Assembly: GCA_020049045.1 (NCBI GenBank)
Contig: JAIFLN010000051.1
Coordinates: 1-40,728 of the forward strand
Direction: 5' to 3'
Source: Spirochaetota bacterium
GTDB taxonomy: Bacteria > Spirochaetota > Spirochaetia > JABEVK01
Length of the DNA stretch: 40,728 nt
The notes under the pieces are model-generated. The model had not been told where the DNA came from. It saw only the letters and a program-made list of their open reading frames with translations, and made no database searches. Each line of letters opens with the position of its first letter. Position 1 is the stretch's first letter. This document shows, one piece after another, positions 1 through 6,943 of this stretch. The translations under genes and the position numbers were made by a program.

Positions 1-9
1 ACGAGGGAC

Positions 10-38
10 ACCATACCTTTTCCCCTTATCCCAGTCAA
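10..38 (-). promoter_or_regulatory. promoter-like sequence or start of next gene at window edge
   Basis: On the minus strand TTGACT (33-38) is followed after 17 bp by TATGGT (10-15), a plausible -35/-10 pair reading out of the window. The same bases also contain an ATG (12-14) preceded by the purine-rich AAGGGGAAAAGG, so this could instead be the Shine-Dalgarno and first codons (M-V-S-L) of a truncated minus-strand gene. The two readings exclude each other and the window ends too soon to choose. The stretch from here to the end of the SPOR gene at 84 is strongly purine-rich on the minus strand and holds no obvious terminator. Confidence 0.3.
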
Positions 39-83
39 CTCCCTTTCTTCCCTTTCTTTTCACTTTGTTCCTTCTTGGATTCC

Positions 84-1286
84 CTAACCTTTAACAACGG
101 TTGCCAGACGGAAACCTTGGCTCTTGAAATGCATGAGAAGCATGCCCAACTGGGCCTTAGGTGCGGAAGGCACAATCACTCGCCAAGGATTCTTCTCTCC
201 TTCAGCTTTATAGAGTGCCAGTGGAACATAGGTTTTCACAGAGCTGAGGGCAGCCAAAACATCGGTCTCCCGAGCCCAAGCTCCCACTTGAACATAGGTC
301 TTCCCTTTTTCGAGACCTTCCAGAACCGCTACTTGACCAAGCACCGGGCCTTCGAGTTTTCCAGGCACTGTTACCCAGACCGGGGCAGTGACAGGTTTTA
401 CCAACACAGGGTCGGGTACCGGTGCGGCAGCTGGCGGCCCGGGAGTTGCCGTAGCAGCGACAGGTTCGGGCGAAGTAAGTAACGGCAGTTCCACAGCAGA
501 TTCCGACGTTTCTCCAGCAGGTACGGAGGTTTCGACGATAGTGGCGGTTGGTACCGGTGCTGGGGTGACTGCGACAACGTCCTCGGCAGCGACAGGGGCT
601 TCTGTCACTGCCGGTGTTTCAGCAGCGACGGGTTCAGGATCACGGGTTGTCACAAAGACTTTTTTCCCGGGAGTTAGCGGAACCGCTTCTTCCGGTTCAT
701 CTGCAATCGCAAGGGGAGTCCTGAGGGAATCTGGCTCGGGAACAAGTTCCGGTGTCGCTAAGGACGGAAGGGGCATGAGGTCTGGATCAAGACTGGTAGC
801 TCCTGCGGCAACATCGAGTGAGGAGACCTCAGGAACCTTGGGAGTCACAGCCGCTACGGCCAGGGCGGGAACCTCGACCAACGGTGCAGGAATTGCAGGC
901 GTTGTTGGCTTCAGTGCAAGCGGATTGACGTCGGGATCAGGGTTATCGGGCCTTTCAACACCAGAAGGATCGATTCTCACTCCAACCAGGGGACTGTCAC
1001 CGCTTTTGATCTCAAGGGCTTGTGCGGCCTTTGGATTCAAAAGAACCAATGCTGAAGAGCCCACAGGCAAGGCAGCGACTACACGCACTTGAACAGTTTT
1101 CTTTGTTTTGTAATTCTCGATGCTCAACAAGCTGTTCCGCGGGAACTCGTTCGAGGCGGCCACAAAGCCATCCATGGGAACATCTGCGGCCTTCCAAACT
1201 TCCGCTTGGCCCCGCCAAGTAGATTGCGCCCATCCACCAACAACCACCAGGATCAACAAAAAGACTCCGCAAAGCAAGCGGTTCAT
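84..1286 (-). CDS. secreted DPBB + SPOR domain protein (RlpA-like)
   Basis: A 400-residue exported protein. Residues 1-20 form a signal peptide (MNRLL, then a hydrophobic run ending GGWA-Q). Residues of about 22-105 resemble the double-psi beta-barrel of RlpA-type proteins. A long linker of about 200 residues, rich in Pro, Ala, Val and Glu, follows. The C-terminus from about 325 (G-K-T-Y-V-Q-V-G-A-W) is a typical SPOR domain; SPOR domains bind denuded glycan strands at septa. The RlpA-like order of domains suggests a peptidoglycan-associated, perhaps lytic, envelope protein; lytic activity is inferred only. The start is fixed by GGAGGAA six bases upstream. It is the last of three genes and lies 15 nt after the lipoprotein gene. 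The low-complexity linker produces long spurious reading frames on the opposite strand. Confidence 0.85.
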   Translation of the reverse strand: MNRLLCGVFLLILVVVGGWAQSTWRGQAEVWKAADVPMDGFVAASNEFPRNSLLSIENYKTKKTVQVRVVAALPVGSSALVLLNPKAAQALEIKSGDSPLVGVRIDPSGVERPDNPDPDVNPLALKPTTPAIPAPLVEVPALAVAAVTPKVPEVSSLDVAAGATSLDPDLMPLPSLATPELVPEPDSLRTPLAIADEPEEAVPLTPGKKVFVTTRDPEPVAAETPAVTEAPVAAEDVVAVTPAPVPTATIVETSVPAGETSESAVELPLLTSPEPVAATATPGPPAAAPVPDPVLVKPVTAPVWVTVPGKLEGPVLGQVAVLEGLEKGKTYVQVGAWARETDVLAALSSVKTYVPLALYKAEGEKNPWRVIVPSAPKAQLGMLLMHFKSQGFRLATVVKG

Positions 1287-1301
1287 AGAGGTTCCTCCGA
1301 A

Positions 1302-2000
1302 TCACCTATCGGCAGGTTTTGCTGTCTCCTTCACTGGAAAAGGCCCGGCCTCAAGTCCTTCTCCCCTCGTTTTATCGTAGGAATAGAGCGTGATAGAAGT
1401 TGCGCTGAGGGGTATTTGGAAATCGGCACCAACAGTTTTTGTACGGGAAAGGAGATTATTCTGAGAGTCTCGCGATAAGACTACAAAGTCATCGACCCAA
1501 CCGACCGTATGATAAAGGCCCAACGTTTTCCCATCTTGCTTCAAGACCACAGGAGCGGAACGGAGACGGGAAGCATCGGGGGGTTGGGGAGGAACCTGAA
1601 AACGGGCTTCCACTTTCTGACCGGCACGGGTAGCCACAAGGATCCGCCAATCACCAACAGGGACTTTCTGGTCAGGAAATGTAAGACCATGAGCACCAAT
1701 CCAGGTCTCGCCAGGTCGCTCCACAGTTGTCCATTGGTTGGCCCTCAGAGAAAAAAACAAACCTTGACTATCCTGGATGAGGTGAAGGCGGTCAAAAACC
1801 TTTTGTCCATCGGCACTGACAGCATGAACAAACACCGAAAGGCGGGAGGACCAAGAACTGGAGGAAGGATCGAAAACCTGATTGACCTGCCAAAAGACCT
1901 GGTTGATCTGGGGCGGAGCATGAGAACATGCCGTTAAAACCAACAGGAGAGGAAATAGAAAAAGAGAAGTCTGCCTGAGGAAATCTTTCTGTTTTTTCAT
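1302..2000 (-). CDS. lipoprotein of unknown function
   Basis: A 232-residue protein with a charged N-terminus (MKKQKD), a hydrophobic stretch and the lipobox L-T-A-C with the acylated cysteine at residue 25. The mature part has no domain I recognise. It is rich in beta-type segments with recurring Trp and Ser residues (S-S-S-S-W-S-S-R near 47) and ends hydrophilic. Its ATG overlaps the TGA of the upstream oxidoreductase gene (ATGA, 1997-2000), so translation is probably coupled. The SPOR gene follows after 15 nt. An outer-membrane or periplasm-facing lipoprotein is the safe reading; a role beside the SPOR protein in the envelope is inferred from context. Confidence 0.75.
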   Translation of the reverse strand: MKKQKDFLRQTSLFLFPLLLVLTACSHAPPQINQVFWQVNQVFDPSSSSWSSRLSVFVHAVSADGQKVFDRLHLIQDSQGLFFSLRANQWTTVERPGETWIGAHGLTFPDQKVPVGDWRILVATRAGQKVEARFQVPPQPPDASRLRSAPVVLKQDGKTLGLYHTVGWVDDFVVLSRDSQNNLLSRTKTVGADFQIPLSATSITLYSYDKTRGEGLEAGPFPVKETAKPADR

Positions 2001-2950
2001 AAGCCGCAGGTGGCTGCAAGAGTGACCTTGAGGGATTCTAGGCCATCTGCATAATCACTTAGGACCAGCGATCGGTCTCCTGTCTTCCAAGCTCCAACCC
2101 AGGCGCGGGCTTGAGTCTCAAAAATGTCAGGTTCTGAAGGCAGGACTTCCATTTGATCTCCGTAGGACAGGGTCGCTCCAAACCCCCAGGTCGAGAATCG
2201 GGCAACGGCTGTTCGGGAGGCTAGGGTCAGATGGATCTGGCTTCCTGCAGTAAAACCTGACTCGACAAAACAGCCCGTGGCGAATTGGCCGAGTGCTCCC
2301 GACCGGAAACGGGCATTGACGACTTGGGCGCTTTCGACCGTGACTGCTGGATCAACCGAAAGCTGTTCGGTACAGAAGGACTGAACAGACTCGATATCTC
2401 CAACAAGGTAGCGGGCAAGGTCGACAACGTGGGTGCACTGCTCGACAAACTGCCCGCCGGATTGCGCTTTGTTCCGCCACCAGGCCGGTCCTGGCATATC
2501 ACCAACCCAAGAACCTTGAACCAGAATAGGCTTGTCAGAGGATGCGGCAAAGAATTCTTTAACTCTTCGTACACCAGCCCGATACCGGTTTTGGTAACCA
2601 ACCGAAACCAAAGTGCCAGCTTTCCTGAAAGCAGCCAGGGCTTGTTGGGCAGGCTCAAGGCTCTGAGCCAACGGTTTTTCAACCAGAACAGCCCCCGAAT
2701 ACTCGGCACAAGCGACCTCGACCTCACCATGAAGGTGCGGAGGAAGGGTGAGAAGAACGCCATCAGGTCTTTCAACCTTCAGCATTTCCAGGTAACTCTC
2801 GTAGGGTTTAGCGCTCCAAGGCGCACACAGTTGACCGAGCCTGGTCCGGTTCCGCCCGGCAATGGCTACGACTTCGGCTCCTTCGATGTTCTTCAGAGCA
2901 TCGAGGTGCATCCCCGTAACCCATCCGGTACCAATCACAGCAATACGCAT
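1997..2950 (-). CDS. Gfo/Idh/MocA family NAD(P)-dependent oxidoreductase
   Basis: A 317-residue cytoplasmic dehydrogenase of the Gfo/Idh/MocA family. The N-terminus MRIAVIGTGWVTGMH carries the Rossmann dinucleotide motif G-x-G-x-x-x, the E-K-P motif (V-E-K-P-L-A) sits near residue 125, and Q-C-T-H-V-V-D-L-A-R-Y-L near 210 matches the family's conserved H-x-x-D/H substrate-site segment. Such enzymes oxidise or reduce sugars, inositols or related polyols; the substrate cannot be told from sequence. The reading frame is open further upstream (to 3133), but AAGGAG lies seven bases before the ATG at 2950 and the Rossmann motif begins there. It is first in a three-gene operon with a lipoprotein and a SPOR protein, an odd partnership for a sugar dehydrogenase. 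Confidence 0.88.
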   Translation of the reverse strand: MRIAVIGTGWVTGMHLDALKNIEGAEVVAIAGRNRTRLGQLCAPWSAKPYESYLEMLKVERPDGVLLTLPPHLHGEVEVACAEYSGAVLVEKPLAQSLEPAQQALAAFRKAGTLVSVGYQNRYRAGVRRVKEFFAASSDKPILVQGSWVGDMPGPAWWRNKAQSGGQFVEQCTHVVDLARYLVGDIESVQSFCTEQLSVDPAVTVESAQVVNARFRSGALGQFATGCFVESGFTAGSQIHLTLASRTAVARFSTWGFGATLSYGDQMEVLPSEPDIFETQARAWVGAWKTGDRSLVLSDYADGLESLKVTLAATCGL

Positions 2951-3141
2951 GGTGGACTCCTTGAAAGAGAATACCACAGACTCCTGAGGTGGTGGTGAGG
3001 AGGCCACATACCCGGCGAGACCCAGATCAACTGTCGAGCTGCCGCAACCTGGCAAAGGCTTCGGAAAATTCGGCACGGGTATCAACATGGGGCCGATTAG
3101 AGTTATTGTCCAAGGAAATCTGCGGCGTCCCAAGACAATGC

Positions 3142-3200
3142 AGCCGATTTGATACCCGATTGTTACCTAAATTGCCTTATGAATCGGGCAGGTATCGGCT
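3142..3200. other. imperfect hairpin with two possible registers
   Basis: AGCCGAT (3142-3148) pairs with ATCGGCT (3194-3200), and CCCGATT (3155-3161) pairs with AATCGGG (3182-3188), around a 20-nt loop. An alternative pairing uses GATACC (3151-3156) with GGTATC (3191-3196) plus CGATT with AATCG. The two forms exclude each other. No T-tract follows on either side, so it is not a simple intrinsic terminator. Confidence 0.5.
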
Positions 3201-3327
3201 TGAGGCTTATTCGTGAGATTGAACAAGGTCCTAGCCCTCTTTGGATACATTGTTGGACCGTTCAGAAAGGCCCCCGATGTGTAAGGCTCCAGTCTACTAC
3301 CTTGTCAAACCCTCCCCCTACGCCCAG

Positions 3328-3358
3328 GGCGACCCGCAGGCGCTCGGCGCGGGTCGCC
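3328..3358. other. GC-rich perfect hairpin
   Basis: GGCGACCCGC (3328-3337) and GCGGGTCGCC (3349-3358) form a 10-bp perfect stem with an 11-nt loop. It lies one base before the tRNA-Leu 3'-end copy. There is no T-tract, so a terminator role is unlikely on its own. Confidence 0.6.
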
Positions 3359-3359
3359 A

Positions 3360-3379
3360 TTCAAGTCCTCTTCGCCGCA
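3360..3379 (+). repeat. inverted 20-nt copy of tRNA-Leu 3' end
   Basis: TTCAAGTCCTCTTCGCCGCA on the plus strand is identical, over 20 nt, to the end of the minus-strand tRNA-Leu (its complement occupies 3435-3454). The copy begins exactly at the T-loop TTC and ends exactly at the discriminator A; flanking bases do not match. The bases before it (GTCGCCA) cannot form the T-stem, so this is not a second working tRNA. The two copies lie symmetrically, 15 and 14 nt away from the terminator hairpin at 3395-3420. Confidence 0.85.
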
Positions 3380-3394
3380 TAGGCCACCAAAAGC

Positions 3395-3420
3395 AAAAAG
3401 CCCCGAAAACGGGGCTTTTT
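3395..3420. terminator. bidirectional intrinsic terminator after tRNA-Leu
   Basis: AAAAAGCCCCG / CGGGGCTTTTT form an 11-bp stem with an AAAA tetraloop, and a T-tract ends the stem in either direction. On the minus strand it lies 14 nt past the tRNA-Leu 3' end and should end that transcript. On the plus strand it could end any transcript coming through 3142-3379. Confidence 0.9.
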
Positions 3421-3434
3421 GAATGGAATGTTTG

Positions 3435-3517
3435 TGCGGCGAAGAGGACTTGAACCTCCACGAGCTTACGCCCACCAGCACCTCAAGCTGGCGTGTCTAC
3501 CATTTCACCACCGCCGC
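3435..3517 (-). tRNA. tRNA-Leu, anticodon GAG
   Basis: An 83-nt class II tRNA. The acceptor stem GCGGCGG pairs with TCGCCGC (last pair G-T), followed by discriminator A at 3435. The D-arm contains AAATGGTAGACAC, the anticodon stem-loop is CCAGC-TTGAGGT-GCTGG with anticodon GAG, the long variable arm has GGGC-GTAA-GCTC, and the T-arm is GGAGG-TTCAAGT-CCTCT. CCA is not encoded (CAA follows). It lies 21 nt downstream of pepF on the same strand, so it may be processed from the rdgB-pepF transcript, made from the promoter over the pepF stop codon, or both. A terminator follows directly. Confidence 0.95.
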
Positions 3518-3535
3518 AGATGCGATAGCGAGGTT

Positions 3536-3565
3536 TATTTAGCCCGAAACAACGGGGACTGTCAA
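3536..3565 (-). promoter_or_regulatory. candidate tRNA-Leu promoter inside pepF 3' end
   Basis: On the minus strand a consensus -35 TTGACA (3560-3565) lies in the last codons of pepF and is followed after 18 bp by TAAATA (3536-3541), which includes the pepF stop codon TAA. The -10 is poor. A start about seven bases later would give a short tRNA 5' leader, which fits, but operon read-through is also possible. Confidence 0.4.
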
Positions 3566-5350
3566 GGCTTCCAACTCGTTCAGATAGCCTTCAAAAACCT
3601 TAAGTGCACTGCGCACAGGTTCAGGACTGGCCATGTCAACGCCCGCTAGTTTCAGACTCTCAAGGGGGAACCGGCTGCCGCCTGATTTTAAGAAGGCCAG
3701 GTATTGCTGCCGCTCGGCTTCGGTACCCGAGAGAACCCGCTTGGAGAGTGCCAGAGACGCCGACAATCCGGTTGCATACTTATAGACATAGAAAGCACCG
3801 TAGAAATGGGGAATCCGAAGTCCTTCAAGCGCCGAATGGTCCTCGAGCTTCACCTTTGGCCCAAAGTACTGTTCCAACAACTTTCGGTAGGTTTCTTTGA
3901 AGTAGTCGAGGGTCAACCCACCACCAGATTCGGCGTGAGCATGGACCTGGTGCTCAAACTCGGCAAACATGGTTTGACGGAACAAGGTGGCAACGGTGTC
4001 TTCCACCAACTTTCCCAGAATGGCCGCACGGGCTTTTTTATCAGAGGTGCGCTCCAGCAGGAGTTTGGCCAACAACTGCTCGTTAAATGTTGAGGCGACC
4101 TCGGCTTCAAAAATGGTGTAGCCGTAATGCTGAAAGGGATTCGCACGGACAGAATGCCAACTATGCATCGAATGTCCTGCCTCATGGGCCAGTGTAAAGA
4201 CGTCACGAAGACTGTCTTCTTTGAAGTTCATCAAAATGTAAGGGGGACTGACGTAGCAACCTGCGGAAAAAGCTCCGCTGCGCTTACCCTTGTTCTCGTA
4301 CCTGTCGGCCCATCGAGCGGCTCGCAACCCCTCTCCTAAAACCTTGCCGTACTCGGCTCCCAATGGCTTAGCCGCTTCGATGACGAGGTCAACCGCCTGG
4401 TCCCAGGTATGTTTGACTTCGGCACCGGGGACCAGGGGAGCATAAACATCGCAATGGTGCAACTCGCTGAGGCCAAGAAGACGGCGGCGGAGCTCGTAAT
4501 ACCGGTGGAGCACCGGCAGAGCCTCGTGAACGGAGGATACGAGGTTGTCGTAAACCGTCTCGGGGACATCATCGGCAAACAAGGCTCTGGCTCGGCTCGA
4601 GGAGAAATTCCTGGCTCGGGCCGAGGCCACGTCCTGTTGGATGCTCCCCGCGTACAGACTGGCCAGAGTGTTGGCGTGAGCGCTGTACTCGCTGTAGAAC
4701 TGGTCGTAGACCTTTCGGCGAAGGTCGTGGTCGGGGTTCTGCAGGAAAACGGCCCAGGTGGATTGAGTCAGAGGTTTTTCCTCGTCTCCCACGGTGACGG
4801 TACCAAACTCAAGGTCGGCGTTGGTGAGGCTCGAAAATGCTTTCTGGACAGCTCCCCGGGACTCAGCGCCTAAGGCCAAAACTCTTTCAGCCTCGGTACC
4901 CAACACGTGCGGCTTGTAACGCCGGATCTTGGTGAGCGCGATACGGTCATCGGCAAACATCGGGTCAGCCACCCAGTTTTCCCAGGTAACGTCGTCAATT
5001 GCCTGTATTTCGGGGGTCAGAAAGGCAAAGGCAGCGCCGACCTGGGTTGCTAGGCCCATAAACCGGCCCATGCGATCGTTTGCCGGACCATCAGCGACGT
5101 TCTCGGCGGTTCTCAGATGAGCATATTCACCTAGGCGCTCAGCGCGGCGTTCCCATTCCGTATTGAGGTCTAGCGCAGCTTTCAGCGCAGCCTTTGAGTC
5201 TCCCAGGTGCCCCTTCAAAGGGTCAATCTTGGGGAGGATGCTCTTCAGATCTTCAAAGTCGAAATCCCAAGCCGTGGAATCGGCATACAACGGGCTGAGA
5301 TCCCATTGGTCAGAAACCGGTACATCTTTGCGTTCACGAATGACACTCAT
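3539..5350 (-). CDS. pepF: oligoendopeptidase F (M3 zinc peptidase)
   Basis: A 603-residue cytoplasmic metallopeptidase that cuts short peptides, a usual length for PepF. The zinc motif H-E-A-G-H is at residues 389-393 within F-T-L-A-H-E-A-G-H-S-M-H-S. The third ligand is a Glu in F-E-A-E-V-A-S-T (414-416), and the conserved G-C-Y-V-S-P-P-Y-I-L-M-N segment precedes the motif. An in-frame TTG lies five codons upstream, but it falls inside the ribosome binding site; AAGGAG sits eight bases before the ATG at 5350, which I take as the start. The rdgB stop lies 12 nt upstream, so the two genes are co-transcribed, and tRNA-Leu follows on the same strand. Confidence 0.95.
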   Translation of the reverse strand: MSVIRERKDVPVSDQWDLSPLYADSTAWDFDFEDLKSILPKIDPLKGHLGDSKAALKAALDLNTEWERRAERLGEYAHLRTAENVADGPANDRMGRFMGLATQVGAAFAFLTPEIQAIDDVTWENWVADPMFADDRIALTKIRRYKPHVLGTEAERVLALGAESRGAVQKAFSSLTNADLEFGTVTVGDEEKPLTQSTWAVFLQNPDHDLRRKVYDQFYSEYSAHANTLASLYAGSIQQDVASARARNFSSSRARALFADDVPETVYDNLVSSVHEALPVLHRYYELRRRLLGLSELHHCDVYAPLVPGAEVKHTWDQAVDLVIEAAKPLGAEYGKVLGEGLRAARWADRYENKGKRSGAFSAGCYVSPPYILMNFKEDSLRDVFTLAHEAGHSMHSWHSVRANPFQHYGYTIFEAEVASTFNEQLLAKLLLERTSDKKARAAILGKLVEDTVATLFRQTMFAEFEHQVHAHAESGGGLTLDYFKETYRKLLEQYFGPKVKLEDHSALEGLRIPHFYGAFYVYKYATGLSASLALSKRVLSGTEAERQQYLAFLKSGGSRFPLESLKLAGVDMASPEPVRSALKVFEGYLNELEALTVPVVSG

Positions 5351-5361
5351 CCAATTCTCCT

Positions 5362-5970
5362 TCAAGCAAACTCTTCGAGGTCGGCAACAACCGCTGCAAT
5401 ACGGCGGCTGGCCCGGTAGCGGTGAGACAAACGGTTTTTATCGGCAGGGGGCAACTGGGCGCTGGTGACCCCGTGCTCTGGGAGAAAGAAAAGAGGATCG
5501 TAGCCAAAGCCATGCACCCCGTCGATCGAAAGAGCCACCTCCCCCTCCCAGCTTTCTTCAGCAGTAAAGACCCGTTGGGGGGCCACGACAAGTGCCAGCG
5601 CGCAGACAAACCTGGCCCGGCGGTCGGCCATTCCCTCCAGGTTTTTCAACAGCAATTGGTTCTTCTCGTGGTCGGTCAGTTTGCGTCCTGCCTCTTCCTG
5701 ACCGTACCGGGCAGAATAAATGCCCGGCTTGCCCCCCAGGGCATCAACGCAAATTCCAGAATCGTCGGCCAAGACAGCATAAGCACCTTCAACCTCTTCC
5801 CATAAAGCCTTTGCCTTACCCATGGCGTTACCGAGAAACGTGTCGGCCGTTTCGTTGTGATCCCAGCCAGGCTTCCCCACATCAGAAGGTAACAGAAGGA
5901 TCCAATCGGGAAAGATCGCTTCAAACTCTTGTTTTTTGTGAGCATTATTCGTCGCCAATAGGATCTTCAT
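5362..5970 (-). CDS. rdgB: RdgB/HAM1 family non-canonical purine NTP pyrophosphatase
   Basis: A 202-residue enzyme that hydrolyses ITP, dITP and XTP to the monophosphate, keeping deaminated purines out of DNA and RNA. Family motifs are present: the N-terminal L-L-A-T-N-N-A-H-K (residues 4-12), A-D-D-S-G-I-C-V-D-A-L with the catalytic Asp, G-I-Y-S-A-R-Y-G, and near the end F-G-Y-D-P-L-F plus S-H-R-Y-R-A. I start at the ATG at 5970 because the family begins there. A GTG at 5988 has AAGGAG seven bases upstream and would add six residues, so it cannot be ruled out. With either start the gene overlaps the 3' end of the sigma-like gene (26-44 nt), and pepF follows. Confidence 0.93.
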   Translation of the reverse strand: MKILLATNNAHKKQEFEAIFPDWILLLPSDVGKPGWDHNETADTFLGNAMGKAKALWEEVEGAYAVLADDSGICVDALGGKPGIYSARYGQEEAGRKLTDHEKNQLLLKNLEGMADRRARFVCALALVVAPQRVFTAEESWEGEVALSIDGVHGFGYDPLFFLPEHGVTSAQLPPADKNRLSHRYRASRRIAAVVADLEEFA

Positions 5971-6799
5971 GCCCGCCAATATACACACGAGCCAACTCCT
6001 TTTTCAAATGGTGAAGGCTGGAATCGACGCTTCCTTTGGGCATGCCCAGCAAGCGGGCCAATTCCCGGTGGGTCGGGGCCGTGTTCAGTATCCGCTGTTG
6101 CCTGCTCAGATTCGCCAGACGGCTTTGATAAAGCCTTGCCCGATGTTCGTGAATAAGCCTCCGCTCAGGGTCAACTTCACGCCGGGCATCGTCCTCTGCC
6201 ATGAGCCTTCGGTAAAAAGCCTCGCTTCGCTTTTTGACCAGCTCCTCACTCCTCCCCCAGCGGCGTTCAACAGAACCCCGGAGGCGATGCTGACAGGCTT
6301 GCAACCAGGCGAGTTCGACTCCGGTGTGCTGGCTGATGGTTTCCAAGTGTTGCTCGTCGAGATAGGGAGCTGCTTTTAGTGCCAATAGCACCAGGCGTTT
6401 GCGAGAACTTGGTGTCAGCGAAGGTGCCCGCTGCAATTCCCAGGGGACGGGAGACGGCTCGGTGAGAACATCGTGCGAGGGTTCATCCCAGACCTTTTCG
6501 AGGGCTATCCAAGACTGTCGGCGAAGACGAGACCGCTCGGTTCGGAACGTATTCCATTGCCAGCGAAGACTTCGAAGCAGAAAATGACGGAACGGCAAAC
6601 CTTGAAAACGGAACCGATTCAACATACCCTCAATCCGGGTATGAAACACAAGCAAGAATTCTGAAACTTCATCCTCGCCCTTGCGGCTGCAGCGCCTCAG
6701 GTGGTCAAACGCCTCTTCAAGAATCATATTCCTAACTTTATCAAGGGGAACCTTTCCTTCTTGATATTCCAGAACAGATATTGTCAACATATCATCCAT
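5945..6799 (-). CDS. divergent sigma-70-like regulator with C-terminal HTH
   Basis: A 284-residue, very Arg- and Leu-rich protein with no signal or membrane segment. The N-terminal part (about 25-95) has the look of sigma-70 region 2: helices followed by F-R-H-F-L-L-R-S-L-R-W-Q-W-N-T-F-R-T-E-R, comparable with the F-x-x-W-L-x-x-I-x-x-N-x-x-x-D-x-x-R signature. The C-terminal part (P-T-H-R-E-L-A-R-L-L-G-M-P-K-G-S-V-D-S-S, about 240-265) reads as a helix-turn-helix like sigma region 4. The middle is unassigned. The start is supported by GGAGG eight bases upstream. It heads the rdgB-pepF operon. A sigma factor, an anti-sigma-type regulator or another DNA-binding protein are all possible; the sigma assignment is my inference from pattern, not a clear family match. 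Confidence 0.6.
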   Translation of the reverse strand: MDDMLTISVLEYQEGKVPLDKVRNMILEEAFDHLRRCSRKGEDEVSEFLLVFHTRIEGMLNRFRFQGLPFRHFLLRSLRWQWNTFRTERSRLRRQSWIALEKVWDEPSHDVLTEPSPVPWELQRAPSLTPSSRKRLVLLALKAAPYLDEQHLETISQHTGVELAWLQACQHRLRGSVERRWGRSEELVKKRSEAFYRRLMAEDDARREVDPERRLIHEHRARLYQSRLANLSRQQRILNTAPTHRELARLLGMPKGSVDSSLHHLKKELARVYIGGHEDPIGDE

Positions 6800-6943
6800 A
6801 AGAAACCTCCGCAGAGATCCAGCAAGGACAATGCCAACGTTTAAAAAATCAGAGTTTAGGAGAGTATGCGGCCGACTTTGTCGACATTCATTGACAATTC
6901 AATCCAAGAAATGCCGCTGTCAGCGGGAATAGCACAGTCGATC

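Larger units (their letters stand above)
2951..3394. other. gene-free stretch with structured elements
   Basis: About 440 bases with no convincing coding frame. It holds a hairpin at 3142-3200, a GC-rich hairpin at 3328-3358 and, directly after that, a 20-nt copy of the tRNA-Leu 3' end (3360-3379). TGCGGCG at 3121-3127 is complementary to CGCCGCA at 3373-3379. Together with the terminator at 3395-3420 this raises the possibility of a structured RNA on the plus strand of about 260 nt. I could not match it to tmRNA, SRP RNA, RNase P RNA or 6S RNA. The leader and promoter of the oxidoreductase operon should also lie here, near 2951-3000. Confidence 0.5.

Noticed and set aside
388-1092. Long plus-strand frame (234 codons) rich in Gly, Ser, Thr and Ala
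   Set aside because: It is the antisense of the low-complexity Pro/Ala/Val linker of the SPOR protein; no ribosome binding site and composition explained by the real gene.
2285-2998. Plus-strand frame of 237 codons opposite the Gfo/Idh gene
   Set aside because: Opposite a clear family member, no motifs and no ribosome binding site.
3121-3379. tmRNA or second tRNA on the plus strand
   Set aside because: The 3' end copies tRNA-Leu, but the T-stem cannot form before TTCAAGT and no tag reading frame or tmRNA-type 5' end is seen.
3360-3454. attL/attR pair of an integrated element
   Set aside because: The copies are inverted and only 55 bp apart, with no integrase gene in the window; kept only as one explanation of the repeat.
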